The notes under the pieces: model-generated
What the model saw: the letters and a program-made list of their open reading frames with translations, nothing else
What the model was told of the DNA's origin: nothing
Database searches by the model: none
Shown here: positions 1-11,323 of the stretch, piece by piece
Layout of the letters: every line of letters starts with the position of its first letter
How positions within the stretch are numbered: position 1 is the first letter of the stretch
Assembly: GCA_029532415.1 (NCBI GenBank)
Contig: JAQOTA010000047.1
Location: 620,001 to 684,000 of the forward strand
Direction: 5' to 3'
DNA from: Marasmius tenuissimus
Lineage: Eukaryota; Basidiomycota; Agaricomycetes; Agaricales; Marasmiaceae
DNA: 64,000 nt
Position numbers and translations under genes: made by a program

Positions 1-928
1 CTTCAAGCTGACGGGAACCTGGACAGTATGGTATACGTTTCGTGCCAGTGAACGCTGGACCTCTCAGAAATCTTTGTCTTTGACACGGCTCGTATCTCAA
101 GAAGGCCATCTGAGCTGCTATGGAACAGGCCCTGAGCCCTCCCCCAACATGACATACGTCTGACAATATCCGACCAGATCCAGTCGGACCAACGGAATCC
201 ACGCAGATACAAACAAATCCAGCCAGATGTTGCCGGAAGACCCGCACAAACATCATTCTTGTCCAATGGTACGCTGTGAAAATCACGGGTGATGGCCTAT
301 CATAACTTATCAAGTCTTCCAACTGCTATTGACCTCACGGAGGGGCCATCTACTTCTCTTCGTGCAGAATGACATACAGAACCAGCCGGCTTCATCGAGA
401 TTCAACTGTTTGGGGCGAAATTCTCAGGACTTTTCATCAAAGAACGCAACAGCAAGTTCGGGAACTGCTGTCTCTTTGTTGGCCAATAGAATTGTCAGCA
501 GCCATGCTGGGCCCTCGTGAACAGCTTTCCATCTGCGGCGAGATTTATTGTACTGGCCTTATCCCTCCGCACTCGACATACTCGAACTTGAAGGCTTGTC
601 ATATCGCCTCGATCGATGGTAGGCATCTCTACGCACACGCGGACACTCGAGCTCACTAAGGGAGTCCTCTTTAGTGTACCACCACCTCGTGGAGCTCAGC
701 CTTTCTCGACGAGGAACTCAACAGCTTCGGGAGACCGGCGCCTCTATAATGATCATGCTCAATGCCGCCAGAAGACATCATGAGCGCTAAGCGCTCGTCA
801 ACAGCTTTCCATCTGCCTGGGGGGTTCATTCTGACCTTATACCCACACTCAATCCCTTGAAGACTCCCCATATCGCCCGTATCTCAGAGGGACGCAATCA
901 AACGAATCGTTCGCATCTTGTGAAGAGG
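1..928. other. Upstream region of HeLo-like copy 1, no gene recognised
   Basis: No open frame here has a recognisable product or a convincing exon structure. The last part (about 790-928) serves as the 5' region of the first HeLo-like gene, because similar sequence stands before copy 2 (near 8527, again with a GTnAACAGCTTTC core). The interval also carries the internal direct repeat listed separately. Confidence 0.4.
511..890. repeat. Direct repeat of about 100 bp in the 5' region of HeLo-like copy 1
   Basis: Two segments, about 511-610 and 791-890, line up over their length. Both start with CTCGTnAACAGCTTTCCATC, continue through a CCTTAT(A/C)CC block and a CACTC block, and end near CATATCGCC. 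A shorter relative (GTTAACAGCTTTC) stands at about 8526 upstream of copy 2. I read this as a partial tandem duplication of the promoter or 5' UTR of the HeLo-like gene, not as a transposon. Confidence 0.55.
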
Positions 929-2233
929 ATGACAACCGAAGGCTTAGACCCCAAACAACTCCAAGATCGTCTCAGTGCCCCAGCAATAGCAACGGCAGCG
1001 GTGAGTGTCCTTGATCTCCTTTACATAAAGACTGAGTGATGTTTCTCTTCCTGCTCTGCCGCCCGATAGAATGGTATCGCGAAAGATCGCCCGCTCCTCG
1101 AGCTTGCGGACGACGCATGTTCTCGGATGGTGCTCTTGATGGACAACGATCCAGACCATACAATCAATGAGAAAAGATATCGAGAGTTCTATCTGTAAGG
1201 CGTTCGTTCTTTGCTCAGCATCCTCGTATGTGTCTCATGCGGCTTGAACAGCACCGTGCAGGATATTATCAAACAGTTTGAGAAGATGACAAGTACCGAT
1301 ACCCAGGGAAATCCGGCGTCTAAGCCTATTCGATTCCGCAAACTTGTCCTTTTCAAGCTGAAGAGAAAACTCGAGAGGGAGTTCAAGAAGGCAGTCACAG
1401 TGGGTCGGATTCTCTTCCTCGCTTTCCAGAGTTACTTTGCCACATTGTTAACGCTCATGATTGTCATGTTCCAGTCGCAAAAACCCTCCGTTTGTAGATG
1501 GGAAGATGTTCTTGTTCTTACCGGCGTTGTGGTGTCCTCGATCAGCGCCGCTCCTGTGTTAGCCCCTTTGAAGCCTGTTGGGAGTGTCTTGGAGCAACTC
1601 GGAGAGTTAGTCAAGGTATGCTGAACGGCGATCTGTGTTGATGTCACTCCGAGTCCTGACGACCACCACCGTTTCACCTCTAGACTGTTCGCACTAATAA
1701 CGAGGAGTGCGCGGAGCTTCTCCATCGAGCGACTAGTATTCTGGTAGAACTGTCGAGGGCGATGCAGATGGGTCCTGAACTTGAACCAACTGAAGACATG
1801 AAGCGTGCTATCAAGGCTTTCGAACGGTGAGTATTGGGTCTTGGGGCGTTGGTACCCTACCGATTGACTAATGATGATGACCGCCACAGGACCGTCATTC
1901 ATATCCGGGACTACGTAGCTCGACTTCAACAAGAGTCGAATGTTAAAACTTTTGGTCGCGTCGTCTTCGCAAATAAGACAAAGGAAGATTTGGCGGATTT
2001 AAGGAGGGAGATGGAGGGTGCGCAGATGGTATTTGTGGTGAGTTTGCTATTCACTCGTTGGTCGAAACTTTCCTGATGCCTTTCTCTGTTCAAAGACGAG
2101 TAACATCTGTGCGATTCGCGTTGGTATGCATGCTATTGCCGTTCAGACTAGGGACAAACTACCGCCGGCCGCACAAGGTGGCAATGCTGATCGAGATCTA
2201 TACCCAATTCGGCAGTGTATTTTTTTTTTTTAA
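929..2233 (+). CDS. MLKL-NTD/HeLo-like four-helix-bundle protein, copy 1
   Basis: Predicted 304-residue protein from seven exons: 929-1000, 1070-1194, 1252-1399, 1475-1615, 1684-1826, 1890-2037, 2096-2233. The start ATG and all splice sites match copies 2 and 3. The N-terminal third is charged and basic. From about residue 120 comes a hydrophobic helix in WEDVLVLTGVVVSSISAAP, then the segment LKPVGSVLEQLGELVK and three amphipathic helices ending with a NKTKEDLADLRREMEGAQM motif. This is the pattern I know from the fungal MLKL N-terminal/HeLo-like adaptor domains, which form helical bundles and can target membranes in regulated cell death. No kinase, NB-ARC, TPR or prion-type motif follows. 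It is the most diverged of the three copies, and exon 5 has one extra codon. The TAA stop lies at the end of a 12-T run, so the C terminus reads as phenylalanines. Function in this organism is inferred. Confidence 0.75.
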
Positions 2234-2253
2234 TTGATCCGAATTCGTGGGAA

Positions 2254-3476
2254 GTCGATTCGTACTACGTATTCGATCCCATCAATGTACGTTATTGAGC
2301 CTTCTTTCTCGAATTATTGCCGTAGCTTGAATTCCACCGCCCCCCCAGCCCGTACTCCGATCATGTATCATTCCTAACATTATCAGCAGCTCTCAGCTCT
2401 CATCCTCCCTCTCGAGAATGGCTATAGAATAATAGAACAGAGATTTTCTGTCCATTGGACCTGAGGTCACGAACTGTCGGAACTGAGCTTCCGGGCCAGA
2501 GTAAGCTGGACGGAATACTAATTGCCTGTCGGCAAATGCTGACTCCCCCCTCGTTGAAATGATACCATGTTTGCTATGGTATATATCTGTCTGTAATTTG
2601 TGTAACAAGGTGAGTCACTGGGCACCATTTCAACCTTCGGGATGCTAGACATTGTTTATAGCCAGAAGAGTTTTGGTCCCTGTCTGGCCGACTATGCCCT
2701 TCCCTAAGTAGTTTACTGACCGCCACAAGCCTACTCCCTCGATAACTCAACAAGGAAATAGACTGCTTGAGCCTGAAGGCTGATATTTGCACCCATTTTT
2801 CACTACTCGCACAACATAAACTACCTGCGGTTTTCAATCCAGTTGAACAATGCAGCCTTCACATAGTCCTGAATCCATTGGTTATTGAGTGTCTATTACT
2901 AGTCTGTATAGTTTGAGGTAATGCAATGGCCAATATATTCTCTAAGCGACTAGTATGCTTATATATAGTGCGACCGTAATTATGGCAAGAACGATAAGGA
3001 CCGCTGAGCAAAGCAGTGCCGGCAGAATGGCACCGTATAGGGTACATAATGGGAGATTCTCACAATTTGATTGAGAATTCTACAGGTTCAAATCTCGTCC
3101 TTTCACGCCTACTTATTTTGTGATGCGCAGAGTCAAACTCGTTTCTCACCCGACAAACAAGCCCAAGCACAGTGCAGCACTGGCCCAGCACTGGTTGAAC
3201 TGGGTGGAAGCCTCCCGTCAGGAATTCTTTCCAGTACAGAGCTCTTTGAGCTCGTTCCCGATGTATGATACCACAACGCAGCTTGAAATCACATTCGAAG
3301 GGTGTAAACTGCTCACCGGCGTTCTGTACCGGCAAAGCAAGTTCTCTGGACAATATCCCAGCTGTAGATCCGGTTATAGTTCTACTAGTCTACTTACAGT
3401 CCGAGTATTACCTTAATTAGTATCTACGTCTTCTTAAAGTTCTTTTTGATGGGATCGAATAGTACGAATCGTCATA
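2254..3476. mobile_element. TIR element A (short copy), probably non-autonomous
   Basis: The left end begins GTCGATTCGTACTA and runs into TCGATCCCATCAATGTACG. The right end, read in reverse complement, begins TGACGATTCGTACTATTCG and runs into ATCCCATCAAAAAGAAC. The ends therefore form a terminal inverted repeat of about 14-25 bp with different subterminal sequence. No coding frame inside resembles a transposase. Element B (3554-6154) is the same element inverted. The left subterminal 600 bp of A matches the far end of B and the right 500 bp matches the near end of B. I see no clear target-site duplication. Confidence 0.65.
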
Positions 3477-3533
3477 GGACCCTGGGTCCATCGCAAGAGG
3501 TGTCGCCGATTCAAATCTAGGACATATACAGCA

Positions 3534-3550
3534 GGGGGGGGGGGGGGGGG
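3534..3550. repeat. Homopolymer of 17 G at the junction of elements A and B
   Basis: An uninterrupted run of 17 G lies at the centre of the inverted pair. A run of 9 G lies just outside the other end of element B (6163-6171), next to its terminal GTACC. Homopolymers this long are prone to sequencing and assembly error, so the exact length is unreliable. Confidence 0.8.
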
Positions 3551-3553
3551 TTC

Positions 3554-6154
3554 TATGACGATTCGTACTATTCAATCCCATCAAAAAGAACCTCAAGAAG
3601 ATGTAGATACCACTTAAGGTAATATTCGGACTGTAATCACGCCAGTGGAACCATAACCGGCCTTCTCCGGGCGGGGTACTATCCAGATATATTCCTTTGC
3701 TGGTATGGAACGCCAATGAGCGCTGCATGCCTTTTGAATGCGAGTTTCGAGGGATTTGAGTTTCAGCTGAGTTGCGGAATGAGCTCAACAAGCCCTGTAC
3801 TGGAAATAGTTCTGGATGGGAGGCTTCCACCATGTTCAATCAGCACCGGGCTGACAGTGTACAGTGCACATTGAGTGCACATATGGTCTTAGCCTCTTAG
3901 GCTTGCTTGTCAGGTGCGAGTAGAGCTCAACTCTGCCCATTGAAGAGTCGGCCGTATGGAGAGGAGTCATGAACCTGTAGAATTGTCAATGATTGTGAGG
4001 GCTTCCCACTATAATGCCATTCTGCTGGTGCTGCTTTGCTCAGCGGTCCTTGTTGTTCTTATCGTAAGCAAGCCAGTTGTTTGAAAGACATATTGAACAT
4101 TTTATTGTAGCACCCTGAATTGTATAGACTACTAATAGATACTTGAGAATCTATGAATTCCATGTTGCAGTGATCGGCTGTGGAAGACTCATTTGTATCC
4201 AGACTCCATGTTGTGTGGGTAGTGAGACATGGATGCAAATGGTATATCCTGTGCCTCAATTTTAGGGCATCTCTCAAGATATAAATACCACATAATCCAG
4301 TAGTTTCCCTTCCTCACAGCCTACTGTGACTGAGAAATAACAGTTTAAGAATTCAGAATGTCCTCGAATAGACTCTGTGTCGGGTACTAATGTCATACAC
4401 ATAGTATCTAGTATCGGGCTGATAGTTATATGATACTTATCACCAGCAAATGCTCGTGCTTGGCCAAGCAGCACCGGCACTGGGGATCCGGTACTCAGTA
4501 AAGATATAACTACAATGTGACTACCTGAGCGGGCCAGCCCCATCTGAAAAAACCTCACTGACTATGTAGTGCTACATAGCACAAATAGTCAAATAGTGCC
4601 TGTAGGTTGCCCAGGGTCTACATAGTACTATGTAGCACCTGTAGTACGAGCTTGCTTGAGTCTTCCCGCTCTCAGAAACGAGATCTTGTGCCGATTGTTG
4701 GTACTGAATTCCAAACTGAATTGGGAGATGAATTGAGGTGCCCTGAACGGAATCTGCACTGGCGTGAAATATTTCCTTGGAATTCCGCACCCCTCGCAGC
4801 CTCAGGGTCTAAAATTGATACACACGATTTTATTCATGAAAACACTACACTGATGACAAAGGTATGAGCTCTGTGAACGAGAGTATCTAAGTAGGTAAAC
4901 AAAAGCTGGGTAGTCTAAAGCGAGTCACAACTCGGAAGTCATCCCCCCCACCGGGATTAATTGGAGTTATCTCTGCAAAGGAATATGTAAATAGATATCG
5001 CTGAGCCGAGAACACAATGACAACTTACTTGAACTTTACTTGGTGTACTTGATGAGAGGTTGGCCGAAAGGGTAGCTATAGGACAGAGGAAGCGGGATGA
5101 TCATGGTATGGTGGAAGAAAGAGGTCCGCGCGTCGGTGGCAAAAGCACTCGACTACTTATAGCCTTAATTTCAAGCTCCGGCAGTCAAACAAAAGTCGGC
5201 CAAGTGCGAAAGATTGTCTTGAGGACCTCAGGGTGGACGAACCTTGGCTGAAACGACTCAAGGTAAATAAGCCTCCCTGGCTTCAGGAATATTGAAAATG
5301 AGACAATACCCAGTGCCGTTGCCCAAATGGGTCATCTGAGGCTGGCCAAATGGAAACCGATTGACAGAATACGCGCATCAGTTTTTGACGGATGCTACGT
5401 AGTACTATGTAGTGGTAGCAATTGCTACACGGACTACGCGTGCTACGTAGTGCTATGTAGATGAGCCTTGACTATGGAGCCCAAACAGGTTTCCAGATGC
5501 CCTACGCAATATTCCGAAAGGACTGACCATGTATGTTCTATCCCACCAAAATGACGGATAGATCATAGACGATACGTGATTAGAAGTGTAACAGTAGCCT
5601 CAGCGATGGGTTTTCTTGCATTGGATTTTTGCGCAGCGTGCTAGTAGTCTAACAGAGGTCAAGTGATTAGCGCTTATCACCATGCTCGCCACTAAGTATC
5701 TGGCTCAAGCAATCTACTTGTCCAGTTTTTGAGGGTGCAGACGTCAATAAACCACTGGGAGTGGGCCGAGTCAGGCAGACAGAGACAGGAGATCCTCTAA
5801 TCATCAATGACATCTATAAGCCACTATGAGCTCAAAGCTTGTTGACCCAGCCTTGTTACATGAATTATAAACAGGGATTGAACAGGGATGTACTTTCCAA
5901 CGAGGAGGAGTCGGCATTTGCTGACGGGCGGGATTCTGCCCGGATTACGTCTGGCTCAGACTCAGATTCGCGATCTCAGGCCTGATAGACAGAAAACCTC
6001 TATCCTACGGCCATTCTTGAGCGAGAGGATATGAGCTGAGAGCTGCTGATAATCTTAGGAATGGGTCATGGCCGGACTATGGGCTGGCGCGGCGGTAAAA
6101 TCAGAAGGAAGGCCTAATAACGTACATTGATCCGATCGAATAGTACGAATCGAC
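3554..6154. mobile_element. TIR element B (long copy), inverted relative to element A
   Basis: Its near end starts ATGACGATTCGTACTATTC. Its far end in reverse complement reads GTCGATTCGTACTATTCG then GATCAATGTACGTTATTAGG, matching element A in opposite orientation. The matched regions are about 3554-4070 (against 2950-3476) and about 5600-6154 (against 2254-2870). The central 1.5 kb, about 4070-5600, has no counterpart in A and contains a further nested palindromic element. No transposase frame is recognisable, so the pair is probably mobilised in trans. The two copies have diverged by many point changes and indels, which indicates age. Confidence 0.65.
4563..5466. repeat. Nested element bounded by CTACATAGTACTATGTAG palindromes
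   Basis: The near-palindrome CTACATAGTACTATGTAG or close variants occurs twice at the left (about 4564-4582 and 4618-4637) and twice at the right (about 5393-5411 and 5442-5462). The flanking GCAC or TAGCA bases also match in inverted orientation. This gives compound inverted termini around about 0.9 kb of sequence that element A lacks, so it is best read as a MITE-like insertion into element B. It has no coding potential I can recognise. Confidence 0.5.
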
Positions 6155-7241
6155 TTGGTACCGGGGGGGGGTCTGACAGCTGTCCGCCACCGACTATATA
6201 GGAAATGATCAGCCTCGATATATGTTCATTTTTGCAGCAGCAACATGGTGCAATGCATTATACACACTCATAAAACATACAAATCGACACTCAAATTGTC
6301 TTTCAATCATAATTTCTCATGACATTCTGGATTCTTGCTTCTGAGAACTGGCTGGGGAAGGTCGAAGGAGTGTCCGCATGGAAATAACCTTTGATGCATC
6401 CGATGTGCGCCGCCATAGCCAGTTAGAAATTACCTTTTCGCGAGTTGTTGCCCTGGACTTTCACTAACGCAATAGCCATGATTTATCCTCTGATAATACC
6501 TTCCAAACCAACTACTATACCAACCTCAGGCTGTCTCAAAATGCTCAAAAGAGAGACCGAGAATATAATGAAGATATGAGGAGTTGAAGGAGGTTGACCA
6601 TAAAAAATTTGCGCCGCTGTCAAAAATTGTTCGGATATCAGACTCTCACGCCAGCCCACGCGACCACACCTATGTCCAAGATCTGAATCGGCGACACCTC
6701 TTGGTCCATCGCCTTGCTTCGAGGTCGGGTCTGGACTAGTCTGCGCTATGTACCATGCTACATTTTCCCCTTCCCCCATAACCGCATAATCATTGTGCTT
6801 AGTATTGATCCTCTCGTTGTTTACACTCATCTTGCTCTCGTTAATTATTTGAAAATTTCACCACTGGCTTCCCAAGGTCAATTGGACACGATATCAGAAA
6901 TGTGAAACTTAAAGGGTGTTGTGGAGCTTGACGCGTGAGCGCTTGAGCCCCCGTGAGAAATCCAACTCTTGCCTCTTGACGATTCACGAAGCTTGAAAAT
7001 TTGACCTGACTCCACCACACAGGTCAGAGCATTCCGATCCCAATACCAGTAGGCTGGCGTTCCAGCAATTATCACGTGAAATGACGAAACGCACACCGCC
7101 CACAGGCATCGTATAAAAAGGACAAAGCTACAAAAAATGCCATAGTCTCACTACCCTCTGGAAATCGGTCGTCGTGTCCTTCCAAACTGCCCACACGCTA
7201 ATAACTAAACTGAACAACTAAAAGCATCCCAGATCCTACCC
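6155..7241. other. Intergenic stretch, no gene recognised
   Basis: Short frames on both strands show no family resemblance or coherent splicing. The only candidate signal is a TATA box near its right end at 7112, listed separately. Confidence 0.4.
7112..7119 (+). promoter_or_regulatory. TATA box
   Basis: The sequence TATAAAAA stands about 125 bp before the ATG at 7242, a plausible distance for a fungal core promoter and 5' UTR. The leader between them is pyrimidine- and CAA-rich, as often seen in basidiomycete 5' UTRs. The assignment rests on position and motif only. Confidence 0.35.
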
Positions 7242-7415
7242 ATGGTTGACGACATCTACACCCGCAACATAATCTCTATCTTTCACGCCGACCTCGTCCA
7301 TTCATCTCACATGCATTCGCTTTCGCGGGCCTCAACTCTTCGCAGACTAATTCAAGAAATGAAGAAGGGAACCTCGAAAGAAAAGCGCAGATATATGAAA
7401 GCGTTGCAGCGTTGA
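7242..7415 (+). CDS. Small ORF of 57 residues behind a TATA box
   Basis: The ATG lies in a good context (ACCCATGG) downstream of the TATA box at 7112. The frame encodes a 57-residue peptide with a basic amphipathic C-terminal half (about residues 37-57, rich in K, R, M and L). The overlapping +2 frame stays open past the stop for another 13 codons, which could mean an unrecognised intron or a frameshift in a formerly longer gene. I do not recognise the product. It could be a chance ORF. Confidence 0.22.
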   Translation: MVDDIYTRNIISIFHADLVHSSHMHSLSRASTLRRLIQEMKKGTSKEKRRYMKALQR

Positions 7416-8660
7416 AGGAGGCGTATCGGATGTTCGAGGTTTAGGAGAGTAGACTCGAGGGGAAAGAAGTGAGGGAAGAGTGTGGCGTTGTCTACACGAG
7501 TCTTGTTTCACTCGTGTCGGCGGTCGGTTCTTCAGTGTGGGTGGGGTTAGATGACAGAGTTGTTAGGGAGATTTTTGGAACTTGATATCGCTGGCACCGT
7601 CGAGGCCCCTCCATCCACTTCTTCAATTTGAAACTACGGAAACTACGGCCTCCGATGCTGCAGGGCGTGTGATACCCACGAGACTTCACATGGGAGGAAA
7701 GTCGCCCGTACTCACTTCAACGAGTATGTTTGCTCGGGCGCTCTTGCCGCTGCGTGTTGTGAAGAAGATTTGTCTGCGTCAAAACTGTGAATGGGGGTCA
7801 GGTGATTGGGGTGACGGATCGAGAGGGATGCGTAAGTTACAGTAGTACTCGTCTTTCAGTGTGTCGAGTTGACTGACCCCCGGGTTCCAATGGAAACTAT
7901 CAACTCGATGTTTATGCATAGTCAAGCTGGCGAGTACATTTGATGGCGGGTGTGTCGCTACTCGGACGACGGTCAGCCCTCCTCGGATACAACGTGCTTT
8001 TGTACACCCTCTATATCGCCTACTTCATCACCCAGACGTGCTATTTGTTGCGCCTTCTAGAGACACCATGCTCACGCTGAGGAAGTATACCTGGGACTAC
8101 CCTTTGAGTCAGACTTGACGAGCATGGAGGCTTGAGACTTAAAGCTGCAGACTTGACTTCTTGGATGGACATTATGATTGGCCATCGAAGCATAGGATCA
8201 AGGAGGTGCGTGACGCGAGTGACGTATCGCGGTTTTGTCATGATCGTGACCTACCGTGACCTAATCCTAGCTTACTCTCTGTCATCCATGGTCTCCGACA
8301 TCCAGCTTCATTTGGCTCAATCAGAAGCAAATCAGAAGTTCAACGTTCAACGTTCAATATTCAATATCCACGGTCTCCTTGATTCGCGGGCGCCTATGCA
8401 ACAACGCTCGCTCGATCCCCACGTTCATAAACCCAGCTTCACCGCCTTGTACTCAACACCTTTGGAATGCTCAGAGCGCCCGATTTTCCAGCAATGCCCA
8501 ATCACCATCGATAGGCCTCGAGGTCGTTAACAGCTTTCTCGTCTCTGTTTGGAACTGGTCCCTGTTCCCTCCTGCCTGCAACCCGCACGTACACATTCCT
8601 AACATACTCGACCTTTTGAAAGCCTAGGAAATTACTACTCTTACTCGACATACAGAAAGA
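7416..8660. other. Upstream region of HeLo-like copy 2
   Basis: No gene is recognised. From about 8200 onward the sequence resembles the region before copy 3 (from about 17490). Both contain a GTGACGTnTCGCG(G/T)TTT block, a CGTGACC(C/T)AATCCTAGCTT block and later a GCGC(C/T)CAGAnTnnTGG-like block. The duplicated unit therefore includes the promoter and 5' UTR as well as the coding region. Confidence 0.45.
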
Positions 8661-9927
8661 ATGGCCACAACGACTATTACAGAACCTAAACAGCTTGAAG
8701 CTCATCTGAGTAAACTGGTGCTTGCTCTGGTGCGTTTGGTTTTCACTGATGGCACGGACCTGCTTAAGAATCTCTCTCGTCTGTTGTAGCACGCCAATGT
8801 CGACGACCACCCACTTCTCGAGCTCGGGGACACGGCATGCACCTATATGACAGACTTGATCACGAAGGATTCAGCTCACAAGACTGATGAGAAAGGATAT
8901 CGAGGGTTCTACAGGTATGCATCGAGCTGCTTCCCTCCGAAAATCAAAACCAATATCGATGTCGTCTATTTCTTAGTATCGTTCAGAATATTGTTCGTCG
9001 TTTCGAGGATATACAAGCCAAAGGAAATCCAAGGCCAGTACACGCTCGCTTTTGCCACCTCAAAAAGTACCGCCTCCGTCGCTTGAAGAGGAAACTCGAC
9101 TCGGAGTATAAGGCCGCTTCTACGGTGAGTTCTGTTTCATCTCAAGGCTGACATGGACACTAGATCTCAACGTCTTTGCCTAGAATCGCAAGCCCCCCGT
9201 TTGCAAATGGGAAGATGTGCTGATTCTCACTGGAGGGGTTGTCTCGACTATCAGTGCTGCACCGGGATTGGATTTATTGAAGCCTGTAGGGAGTGTTCTG
9301 AGTCAACTCGGGGAATTGGTCAAGGTACGTCCTGCTCTCTTGTTGTGGGGTCATGGTCATCTCATTTTGCTCTGCAAGACGACACGCAGCAATAAAGCTG
9401 AATATGCCGATCTACTCCGTCTGGCCACTGCCATTTTGGCCGAGTTGACGACTAAGTTTCAAGCAGGTCATGTCAAGCCGACAGAGGATATGCAACGTAG
9501 TGTCAGGGATTTCGAGCGGTGAGATCTTCTGTCATTTTACATGGCCCAGACGTTGAGCTGATCCTTCATTAACTTGACGCAGTACTCTCATCCGGATTCG
9601 TGACTCGATAATCGAACTCGAACGTGAGCCTCGTGTGAAGCGCCTGGGGCGTCTGCTATTCGCAAACAAGACCAAGGAAGAACTGGCGGGTCTGCAGAAA
9701 GAGCTGGAAAGGGCGCAGATGGTGTTCATGGTAAGTTTTTTTTTCTTGTCACGCTCGACGCTTGTGGCTCATGTGTGCTACTACTCTAGACGAGTAACAT
9801 GTTTGCCATGCGCCTCGAGGTACAAGCTGTTCACCTCGAAGTGCAAGCTGCACGGGCGCACGGAGGCGCACGGCCCGAAGTCGATGCATGCGCCTCGATC
9901 ATTGATATCATTTTTTTTAAAAATTAA
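8661..9927 (+). CDS. MLKL-NTD/HeLo-like four-helix-bundle protein, copy 2
   Basis: Predicted 302-residue protein from seven exons: 8661-8729, 8790-8914, 8977-9124, 9184-9324, 9379-9518, 9583-9730, 9790-9927 (909 nt). Exons 2-6 have the same lengths as in copy 3, and exons 2, 3, 4 and 6 match copy 1, so the introns are ancestral. Residues 1-115 are charged and variable with a basic stretch KKYRLRRLKRKLDSEYK. Residues of about 116-270 form the helical bundle: WEDVLILTGGVVSTISAAPG, then LLKPVGSVLSQLGELVK, NKAEYADLLRLATAILAELT, RIRDSIIELEREPRVKRLG and NKTKEELAGLQKELERAQMV. The family is recognised from the spacing of these helices in basidiomycete MLKL-NTD-like adaptors. The final exon ends in a T run giving IIFF. 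A role in membrane-directed cell death or incompatibility is inferred from the fold only. Confidence 0.78.
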
Positions 9928-10406
9928 ATGAGACGCGCAAATTTACTACATCTGGAAATGAGATGTTGGCTACTTATATAGTTCTTGAGAGTACCGGTTA
10001 GTCAAATAGTCAAATAGTTAACAGGAAACTATTTAGTACCATTGATTACATGATAAGTACTATAGTCCTCTGTAGTGACCTTGTCATTAAGGGTCTGGCG
10101 AGAGGTAGAAGCTGTTCGACCAATGAGAACTCACCAAAAAATCATACGACATCGGGATTCAAACCAATCACGCGATGCCAGAATGATGCTGAACGGTCCA
10201 AGCCCGCAGCATCCCTGATCCACATTTTAGCACTCCGCCTGCAGCCGGCGCATTCTGTCATTCCAATCCTTTGCCAGGTCTATTATTTGGATACTATTGT
10301 ACGTACTAGAACACTCAACGAGCGGAGTAAATGAGGGAAAATATATACAGAATAACGATAATCAAACAAGAGATACAGTGCACTTGGAGGTTGGAAGCAG
10401 TGTGAT
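9928..10406. other. Spacer with a TAGTCAAATAGT repeat, no gene recognised
   Basis: The unit AGTCAAATAGT is repeated head to tail at about 10003-10019 and also occurs inside element B near 4586. Nothing else in this stretch is recognisable. Confidence 0.35.
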
Positions 10407-11323
10407 TTAGGTGAATTTCGAGAGCGAGACGGGCGCGCGCTCAGATTGGGTGACCTGCTCGGCTGTGTCGCCAGTCGCTTGCACGACACCTGCAGCATGC
10501 CTGAGGACCAGGTCAATGTGATGATTCGACGAGGAAGAGAGATTTGATGACTTACTTCGCTCCATTCAACATCTCTCGTAGGTCATTGAGCACCTGGCTG
10601 TTACCTGATTTCTGCCACGTTAGGAGTTGCGAGTAATGGTAATGATAGACCTTAAGATAAGTCCCCATCGTGAACGGGGTGCTTTCCTCTGGAAGCCCTT
10701 CACAGTATTTGTCAATGGCGGCTTCCACCTGGTGGATGTAGCATGAATTGTGATTCATTTGAACTGGTCGAGACACACACCGCAGTAGCCACAAGAGCAA
10801 GTGTGGCAATAGGCATAACATCGCCAAAGATGGCGCTTGATACGGCTCCGATAGATTTTTTACTGTTGTTGAAGATGCTCTTGATGATAACTTGCTCAAA
10901 GATCTCGTTCTTGTAGATCGACAGCGGGACTTCAATGTCGTCTGGATCCTGTTAGAGGATATCAATCAAGGTCCACCACTGTAAGGCAAGCTGCAAAACA
11001 CAAACTTCGAACAAGAACCTATTTTCAGTCTTCAGATGGGCGACCTTTCCACAGTTGTGAAGGATGGCATCTTGCTGTGATAGACCTCGTCGAGCGGTCT
11101 GCTTGAGATCGTAGTGGGATGGTACCACCTGCTGAGCAGCTTTCTTGAATAGATTGCGAAGCTGGGCATCTCTGTGCAATATCTGAATGAGAAATTGATC
11201 ATGTATGAAATGGAGCTCATCATTAACGAAGCTCACCAGTTTGATCTCATCTTGGGAGGGTTCGATGTAGCGCCTGCTATTAAAAAGCAGCTTCAGAGCC
11301 TTGCTTTTGTGCGATTTTAGCAT
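10407..11323 (-). CDS. DUF6532 domain protein
   Basis: Minus-strand gene of four exons: 11323-11006, 10948-10781, 10728-10556, 10500-10407 (753 nt, 250 residues). The stop codon of the naive frame overlaps a GTAAGT donor. Splicing there continues the protein and ends in SLSKFT. The family signature of basidiomycete DUF6532 is clear. After an N-terminal helical part (SFVNDELHFIHDQFLIQIL) come FLFEDPDDIEVPLSIYKNEI, then PIATLALVATAVEAAIDKY, FTMGTYLKVYHYHYSQLLTW and a C-terminal helix with the QATG motif. DUF6532 has no assigned biochemical role to my knowledge and often occurs in repeat-rich regions of Agaricomycete genomes. The exon structure is intact, so I see no sign that the gene is dead. 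Confidence 0.8.

Noticed and set aside
1432..1932. 166-codon minus-strand ORF
   Set aside because: It is antisense to exons of HeLo-like copy 1, whose plus-strand exons are supported by two paralogs.
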